Positions 57,146-64,000 of a stretch of DNA of 64,000 bases are shown here, one piece after another. The stretch comes from Heterostelium album PN500 (taxonomy: Eukaryota > Evosea > Eumycetozoa > Acytosteliales > Acytosteliaceae): the NCBI RefSeq assembly GCF_000004825.1, contig NW_008805064.1:372001-436000 (forward strand), given 5' to 3'. Both the position numbers and the translations under genes were made by a program. Under the pieces are notes generated by a model, which searched no databases, had not been told where the DNA came from, and was given only the letters and a program-made list of their open reading frames with translations. Each line of letters opens with the position of its first letter. The stretch's first letter is position 1.

Positions 57146-58433
57146 TTAGTTTTCATCTTCATCCTCATCAGAGTTATCACCATCAACAAGTTCATTCTCA
57201 CGCTCCAATTGTTCCATGAGATCGTCCAACTCTTGATCATCAGAAGCACCAACAGCACGTGCCTATAATTATTAAGAAAGAAAGAAAGAAAGAAGATGAT
57301 TTGTTAGAACAATATTGTTGCTTTGTGGTGATCTATAGTTGATTGCTTTGTTTTGTTTGTTTTGGTTACTTACTGGAATCTTAACAGTCAATCTACCCTT
57401 TCTCTTTTCGAGTTCTTCACCGAGGATCTCTACACATTTGCTCAACATGGCCAAACCTTTTTCTTTGTCGTCGAAAGTACCAACCATAACGTATAATGGT
57501 GGGGCGATCAAAGTGACGGTGACAACACCAAAAGATTTGTCGTCGATCTGTCCCTCTGCGTTCTTTTGAGCAAATTGAATAGCGTGATTCTGTGAAGCTA
57601 AAACTGCAGCCTTAATAGCATCGATACCTTCATAGTCGAAACAAGTCATTTCAAGATCAGCACGAATCTTCATTGGTTGTGGTTTGAGCTTATGTGAAAT
57701 GATCTCCATCAAAACCTTGAGTTGGTCCGGTGAAATATCGAATCCTTCAAAAACAGCTGGTTCACTATAGATATATATATAGTTATAATTATCAACAAAC
57801 AATATTTATTAATCATCATCATCATCATCATCATCAACACATTCAATTTCCAAAAGCGTTTAATTTACAACTATACATACCTGATTGAAAGTCTGAATGC
57901 ATCGTAAGCGTGTTGATATTTAGTGTATAAAGCCCATCCAAATTGTTTATATAATTGCTTTGGTTTGATGACCTTCTCATCCATAGTCAATCTAGTTGCA
58001 AGATGTCTAATAATGCTGTGGACAGCCTTTGATTTATTGTAACGCTCTTCACACTTGGTAATTTCCTCTGGTGTAACTCTTCTCTTTGACAAATCGATAT
58101 ATCCTATTGTTTTATTTGTTTTTATTTTGTTTAATATAATTTGTTATTTGTTATTATTAATTATTTCTTCTTCTTCTTCTTCTTCTTCTTACCTTTTTCT
58201 TTGTCGACTCTGACTACTACGACAACCTCTTGTCTTCCAACTCTAACCAATTTAGTCAAAGATCTGATACGACGACGTGAGATTTCAGAGAGCAAGATCA
58301 TACCCTCGATGTTGTTATATTCCAAAAGTGAGACGTAGACACCCATCTCACCGACAGAGGTGACGGTGACCATGACCAATTCATTCTCCTCTGGGTACTT
58401 CTTTTCGTACATACGACAATTGAAATCCGACAT
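57146..58433 (-). CDS. Translation initiation factor eIF2 subunit alpha
   Basis: Exons 58433-58193, 58103-57881, 57764-57374 and 57262-57146 join in phase to 323 residues. The S1 domain starts [20 protein letters not shown]. The regulatory loop reads [12 protein letters not shown], with Ser52 (Ser51 when Met is not counted) as the target of eIF2-alpha kinases such as GCN2. A helical domain ([20 protein letters not shown]) and the alpha-beta C-terminal domain ([40 protein letters not shown]) follow, and an acidic tail ([12 protein letters not shown]) ends the protein. It delivers initiator Met-tRNA with the beta and gamma subunits. The gene is convergent with the Tul1-like gene, 226 bp apart. 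Confidence 0.96.
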
Positions 58434-61295
58434 CTTTAAGCTTTTTGTCTTTCTCTTATTTCCACAAGAAATTCAATAGTAAATTTAATTAATAAAGATA
58501 AAAGAATGTTAAAAATGCTTATCAAATGTGATTGTCTACTAAATAGTTTTTTCGAATGTTCAAAAAAAAAAAAAAAAAATTCAATTTTTTTTTAAAAATA
58601 AAAATAAAAACTTGAGAAAAAAAAATTAATTTTTTGTTTTTTTTAAGGATTAATATCAATGTTAAACAGCATACTAATAATCTCTATGATTTGTATTAAC
58701 CGATTATTTCTTCTTTTAGAATGGTTTTCTTCTTTTTTTATCAATTAGTGATAACTGCACATATTTATTGAATTTATATTATTTATGTTTATAAATAGCA
58801 AAAAAGAAGATTAAAAGCTATTTAGACTAAACAAATAAAGTTAGGTTAAGTTTATTTGATCTGATTCTCTTTTTTTTTTTTGTTCATGTCCAAAGTAATT
58901 ACTTAAGAATTCTTTGATGGTTCAAAAAAAAAACAAAAAGATACAAAGAGGATATCAAAAAAAAAAAAAAAAATCAATTTGTTTTTACATTTTAAAGAAA
59001 ATTAGTTATTAATTGTTTCTACAATAAACAAGTTGATCTTTCTTTTTTGATGTTTATCTGTTTTTCTTTATTATTATCTATAATTAGCAAGTTTTTTTAA
59101 AAAAACAAAAAAAAACACAACATCCAATCAAAATCATTATACCTTTTTTAAGTCTGAAAAAAATAATCTTGGGGGTTCACACACAAGCAAAGCCCTAAAT
59201 TTATAACTATATTATAATTGTCGAGCACCAAGCTATTGCTCTATCAAAAATCAAAAAATAAAAAAAACTTATGGCAGAACACATTTTAATCCAATAAGAA
59301 ACAAACAAACAAAACATATAAGAAAGAAAAAACAAAACCAAACCAAAGCAAAGAAAGAAAAAAAAAAGAGAAAAATTAATAGTTAGATAGAGACTCTTGA
59401 CTACAAAAACAAAAAAAAGTAACAGATAACAAAAAAAAAAAAACAACATTTCACTCATAATATTGGTTTATTTGGTATTGGTTTTGTTTTTTTATTGTTT
59501 TTCGGTCTTTATTCAGACATTTTTAATATAAATAGTAATAAAAATAACTTTAGTTTGAGATATTATAATCCACTCATCTACAATAACAACAAATAAAAGA
59601 AGCAATAGAACAAACAAATCCACTGCAACAACAACTACATCAACAAAAGCAACAGTACTTCTCACTCAAAACCACCCAATAATCTAAATTAATTCCAATT
59701 TAAATCGATCACCCACACAACCCTCAATTAATTCACACAATTATCTCATTTTTATATATATTCACACACAACACACACACACAACAACACACATGAATAA
59801 TAATACTATCTATCAAATCTATTGTTGGACTATTGGTGCTAGTGGGTGTGTATGTGTCAGCAAGTGAATGAGGTTTGTGAGTGTGATTGAGTGAAGACAA
59901 TAATCACCTAAATTTAATTCTAATTATTCAACAGCAAAAGGTAGAGTGCAATAAAACAACATACAACAACCCATCCTCACCTATACTGAATACTGCACTA
60001 TAGTTGCTTAACCACACCAATCAACAAACAGAAAAAAAAAAAAAAAAAAAACTCAAACCAACAAAACACAACAATAACACTAATAATAAGAATAATTATA
60101 ACATAAAAAAAAAAAAAAAAAAACAAATATATTAAAGATAATAGCAATTCTAATTTCGCTCTCTCTGGTTTTAAATTTAGTCTCACTATTATTGCCATTG
60201 TTTTTGTTGTTTTTTTTTTTTGTTTTTTTTTTCTTTCACCATTCACCATAATAATAATTAATTAACAACACAAATACACATATAATATAATTATAGATAT
60301 ACACCTACAAATATTATTCGGTCTATATTGGCAGATTTGATTTTTTAAAATATTGTTATCCAATAAAATTGAATCTAGACAACATCATCAACAACAACAT
60401 CAAAAATCATCATTTATTAACAACAACAACAACAATCAAAAATAACAATAACAATAACAATAATAGTAATAACAGTTAAACATTAAACAATTCCTTTTAT
60501 TAACTTATCCATCAACCTTCTGTTTTTGGTTTATTTTTTTCGATATATAACCAAATTAGTTATAATTTTAGCAACAACAGATAATTATAGTTTTAGTAAA
60601 AGTAGATTGTTGTAGTTGTTGATTAAATTTAATTCTAAATAGCCGTACAGCAGCAGCAACAGTAGCAGCAGAAGCAGAATCAACAATAACAACAACACAT
60701 TAACATCAATAATAGCAATAGTTATAAACATATTAAAAGTTAAAGAGTATACAGAAGAAAGGAGGATGATCATATGTGGAAATAATAATAATAATTATTA
60801 TTATTGGTGTTGATCATATATAATACAATATTGTTTTTATTTATTTTGTATAATAGTAATAGTAGTAGTAATAGCAGTCAAATAAAACTATCTATTTGCG
60901 CATAGTAGAGAGAAAAAGAACAACAAACAATCAAAAGTAAAGGATTTTTTGTTGTATTTATAAAAATCAGGAAGATATATAACATTTTTGAAATTGTAGA
61001 TTGAAACAACACACCCTCAATCCACTCAATTCAATTTTAAATATAGATCACACAGACAACCAAACCAACACTAAGTTCTAATTTAGTTGCACTTGCGTTT
61101 CGTCATCCTTTTATCAGTAGTCATCACTGCTTGCTTCTTCTTTGCATTATTAAAGTGCAATAAACAACAATCAATCAATCAATCAAACAAAAATCATAAA
61201 CAAACAAAACAAAACAAGGCAAACAAAAAATAGATATATTTTTAATAATATAATTATATTTTATACTTGTCACATTTTAAAAATACGATATTTAA
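58434..61295. other. Long divergent intergenic region, eIF2-alpha to phosphatase
   Basis: 2.9 kb without a supported gene. Contains long A- and T-runs (58561-58580, 58959-58975, 60031-60050, 60106-60122), CA-rich sequence (59761-59795), CAA/AAC repeats (60387-60470) and an AAT/ATT inverted repeat (60779-60804). The open frames on the minus strand at 59207-59458 and 59998-60249 are low-complexity. Much of 60300-61295 may be 5' leader of the phosphatase gene, because such AAC-rich leaders are common in this genome, but no splice or start evidence decides it. Confidence 0.5.
60779..60804. repeat. AT-only inverted repeat flanked by TGATCATAT
   Basis: AAT units followed by ATT units form a 25-nt self-complementary block. 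TGATCATAT occurs on both sides (about 60767 and 60812) as a nearby repeat, itself half-palindromic (TGATCA). Confidence 0.6.
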
Positions 61296-62726
61296 ATGAC
61301 TGATAGTTATAATATTAATAGTAACAATCTTAACCATCATAATAATAATAATATTAATAATATAGTCAACACTAGTAATATTATAAACTATTTTAGTTGT
61401 AGTAGTAGCAGCATCAATAGTTGTCAAACTTCAACAATGCAAAATCAAGATATAATCAATAATAGCAGTCAGATTGGTGTGGTGGCGAGCGATGGTGATT
61501 CAAGCAAGTCACCGGTAACAGTCACCAAGTCAACTTCGTCATTTATGAACAAAAGAAAGTTTGGTCTCACTATCAATCTCGAGAACAATTCCGACACCGA
61601 CAAGATCGACTCTACCAATATATTTATTGTTGACTCGTCCAACAAAGATGAGTTGCAACAACAATCACTTTCACCTAATACCATCATTAGCCAGCAACAG
61701 TCAAGCAGGTCACCAAACAATTTGCATCTCTCACCCAATTCCTTTTCACTTGTAAATAATAATGTAAATTCACTCTCATTGAAACTAAAGATAAATACCA
61801 AGCTGCTGCTGTCAAAGCAGAGCAACACCGGCGGTATTGGCGGTGCGGGCGCATCATCGGATGAGCCGCTCGAGAGTAGTCGTTGGCTGGGCTGCGACTC
61901 TGACAAAATCAAGATATACGATCCGATCTGCTCCAAAGTCTGCGACTACCTCTTCATGGGCTCGGAAACAATCGCCAGCGACTACGAACTGCTGCGACGC
62001 CACGGAATCACACATATCATCAATGCTTCACAACAATGTAAAAATTACTTTGAGGAGCATCCCGAGCGTCCCTTTATCTACAAGAAGTTTCCACTGCGCG
62101 ACATCGCCACGGAAGACATTGGCGCAGTGTTTCCACAGGTCATAGAATTCATAGAGTCCGCTATAGCGTCGAACGGCAAGGTGTTTGTTCACTGTCAGAT
62201 GGGTGTCAGTCGCAGTCCTTGTCTGTGCATGCTTTGGATCATGCACTCGAGGCGGTGCTCGTTTGACGACGCCAACGACGCGGTCCGTGCGATCCGTCCA
62301 ATCAGTCGTCCGAACGCCGGCTTCCAACTGTGCCTGATGAACTGGGCAGTCAAAGAAGGTCTGCAAGAACCCAATAGTTTTCGCTCGGCAACCACAACAT
62401 CGTCGTCGTCTTCAATAAGCAGCAACAATTCTTCACCACTTTTGTCACCGTTGAACTCACCGAAACTCGCATTTTCCAGTCTGGCAATACACTCGCCGCA
62501 TCATTCACCGCTGAGTGGCAGCTCCAACAGCATACAACATTTCAATAGTATACCCTCCTCACCTTCGTCATCTTCACCGAAAATCTGTAAATTACCAAAC
62601 ACCAACAACACTTCAAACGCAACTCCAACCTCACCATCGTGTGCTCCAACCATCCCATGGGAATTTTCACAAAACTCCAATACCTCCATTCCTTTATCGA
62701 CGGCAAACCTAATAATAGATCAATAG
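61296..62726 (+). CDS. Dual-specificity protein phosphatase
   Basis: A single exon of 476 residues. The first 200 residues are Asn/Ser-rich and disordered. The catalytic domain (about 208-355) has DYLFMGSETIASDYELLRRH, HIINASQQ, the general-acid region PLRDIATEDI (Asp near 269), and the CX5R loop VHCQMGVSRSP (Cys near 300), then a C-terminal segment (RPISRPNAGFQLCLMNW). This is a typical MAP-kinase-phosphatase-like DSP core, which removes phosphate from Tyr and Ser/Thr. A Ser/Thr/Pro-rich tail follows. No rhodanese (kinase-docking) domain is seen, so it resembles the atypical DSPs and slingshot/MKP-like group in the amoeba; the substrate is unknown. Codons in the core are GC-richer than in the flanks. 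Confidence 0.9.
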   Translation: MTDSYNINSNNLNHHNNNNINNIVNTSNIINYFSCSSSSINSCQTSTMQNQDIINNSSQIGVVASDGDSSKSPVTVTKSTSSFMNKRKFGLTINLENNSDTDKIDSTNIFIVDSSNKDELQQQSLSPNTIISQQQSSRSPNNLHLSPNSFSLVNNNVNSLSLKLKINTKLLLSKQSNTGGIGGAGASSDEPLESSRWLGCDSDKIKIYDPICSKVCDYLFMGSETIASDYELLRRHGITHIINASQQCKNYFEEHPERPFIYKKFPLRDIATEDIGAVFPQVIEFIESAIASNGKVFVHCQMGVSRSPCLCMLWIMHSRRCSFDDANDAVRAIRPISRPNAGFQLCLMNWAVKEGLQEPNSFRSATTTSSSSSISSNNSSPLLSPLNSPKLAFSSLAIHSPHHSPLSGSSNSIQHFNSIPSSPSSSSPKICKLPNTNNTSNATPTSPSCAPTIPWEFSQNSNTSIPLSTANLIIDQ

Positions 62727-62971
62727 CAATAACAACAACAATAATAATAATAATATTAAAATAAAGAGTAGACTATATTATATAAATATATATATTTCAA
62801 ATTAATATCTAAAAGATTCATTCAATCATCATCATCATTTCTTTTATATTGTTATATAACTATATTAAGATTTATTAATAATAATCATTTTGATTTTAAA
62901 GTTTTTTGTTTTTTTTTTTTTTAGGTTTTCCTATATTCTTCTTCTTCTTCTACTACTAATTATATTCAAAC

Positions 62972-63905
62972 TTAATCTGCACCTGTCATTCTCTTTACTT
63001 TTAACATAACACTGTCTTTTGATGGGTCATATGGGTGATCCTTTGATGGAATCTCTAAAATAGTTGGGATAACTTGATTATATTCATCGATCAATGGTCT
63101 AATCTCATCTGCAATCTATATACATAAAGATAAGAAAAGAATACGTTCGTTAGAATTCTTTTGAGTCTACAGTAAAACGTTTACTTAAGTTGTAGAGTAG
63201 AATCTATTGTGGTATCATACTTTTTGTGAAATCAAAATGATGGCAATGTCATTTCTTTGGGTGAAGTTTTTAAATGATTGTTCGATTTTAGAGATTGAGG
63301 TTTCTATACATAACAATGAATGAATGTTAATAATTAATAATGAGATCAATGATCTATCATAATAAAACTGGTATAATTAACACATACTGTTGTCAACTAC
63401 AAGGAAATTTTCAGTCTTTTTCTTATCTTTTTGACCACAACCAGCCAAAAGGAAACCTGTAACGATATCCTAAAGTAAACAGATAAATAAAGAATATTTG
63501 ATATTAATAAAAATGTTTTGTTTTTTCATAGTTTGTCGTTTTCATTCATTCATTTATCTATTCATCCTATTTATAAACAAATGTCATTTATAAACATATA
63601 TCCTTTATCAAATATGATGCTCTATTAGCACAGACTGATTCCAATAGAATCGATCTATATATATATATTGATTGTTTACTCATATCATATTATCTAATTT
63701 TATGACAGCGTTTCTGCTACTGATTTATTTGTTGTGTAAAGATATCTATCATTTCGATGGTGATTGCCAACTGAATGTTATATTGTAACTGATCGAACAT
63801 AAATGAATGAATGAATGAATGAATGAATGAATTATGATTTATGATTCTTACTTCATCACCAATTACAGCGACCAAAGCATTCTCTGTCATATTCTTGGCA
63901 GCCAT
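62972..63905 (-). CDS. vatF: V-type H+-ATPase subunit F
   Basis: Four exons (63905-63852, 63469-63388, 63303-63221, 63115-62972) join in phase to 120 residues, the usual size of the subunit. Family motifs in order: ALVAVIGDE, DIVTGFLLAGCG, NFLVVDN, IEQSFKNFTQRNDIAIILIS, IADEIRPLIDEYNQVIPTIL, EIPSKDHPYDPSKDSVMLKV. Subunit F is part of the central rotor stalk of the V1 sector, which couples ATP hydrolysis to proton pumping into contractile vacuole and endosomal membranes in amoebae. The first exon is very short (18 codons) and the first intron is the longest (382 nt), with an ATGA repeat near 63800-63830. Confidence 0.95.
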
Positions 63906-64000
63906 TTTATTTCTTTTCTATATATATATTTAATATTATTAAAAGTGAAATGTACAACTACAATAATGTCGGGAAGAGAAGAGAGATAGATCTATCTTGT

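Noticed and set aside
59207-60249. Two minus-strand open frames rich in Phe, Leu and Tyr
   Set aside because: Poly-A tracts on the plus strand read backwards; no motif or start context.

Overview
The window looks like nuclear DNA of a dictyostelid social amoeba. It is very AT-rich, with long poly-A/T runs, short GT-AG introns of about 55-250 nt, A-rich leaders before ATG codons, and homopolymer tracts of Asn, Gln, Thr, Ser and His encoded by AAC/CAA/ACA repeats. Characteristic families are present: FNIP-repeat F-box proteins, FOLN-type Cys-rich extracellular proteins, VIT/vWA proteins, and a LINE fragment just downstream of a tRNA gene. Third codon positions carry more G and C than I would expect for Dictyostelium discoideum, so another dictyostelid (for example a Polysphondylium, Heterostelium or Cavenderia relative) is more likely. 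That is an inference; no database was consulted.

Layout. 1-0.65 kb: 3' end of a secreted Cys-rich protein gene. 1.05-7.7 kb: a large THADA/Trm732-type tRNA methylation cofactor. 8.8-10.5 kb: a His-rich protein with a C-terminal Cys/His module. 11.9-24.6 kb: a minus-strand tandem array made of two giant mucin-like secreted proteins (Thr/Pro/Ala repeats after a signal peptide and a FOLN-like domain), a broken third copy between them, and an MRH (mannose-6-phosphate-receptor-homology) protein gene whose 3' end is homologous to sequence after the second mucin. 24.6-25.5 kb: a 5'-truncated LINE (TRE-like) lying 3' of a tRNA-Gly(UCC) gene. 26.4-31.1 kb: a SAP/F-box gene with a truncated relic in front, then a VIT/vWA gene with a frame break in its vWA domain. 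31.1-34.2 kb: a small possible MBD-like gene, an unrecognised nuclear-looking gene, and a divergently placed unknown multi-exon gene. 34.2-41.6 kb: F-box/FNIP and F-box/LRR cluster. 41.9-48.4 kb: small two-helix membrane protein, histone H4, another F-box-like LRR protein, and an OSCA/TMEM63 channel. 50.6-53.9 kb: internal-motor kinesin with a C-terminal membrane anchor (Kif9-like). 54.6-56.9 kb: Tul1/DSC-type membrane RING ubiquitin ligase. 57.1-58.4 kb: eIF2-alpha. 61.3-62.7 kb: dual-specificity phosphatase. 63.0-63.9 kb: V-ATPase subunit F.

The housekeeping genes (THADA, eIF2-alpha, H4, VatF, OSCA, Tul1) are intact and their exon phases agree. The accessory part (about 12-46 kb) is where duplication, truncation and repeat expansion concentrate. 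Exon coordinates given for spliced genes were derived by matching GT/AG sites to reading phase by hand.
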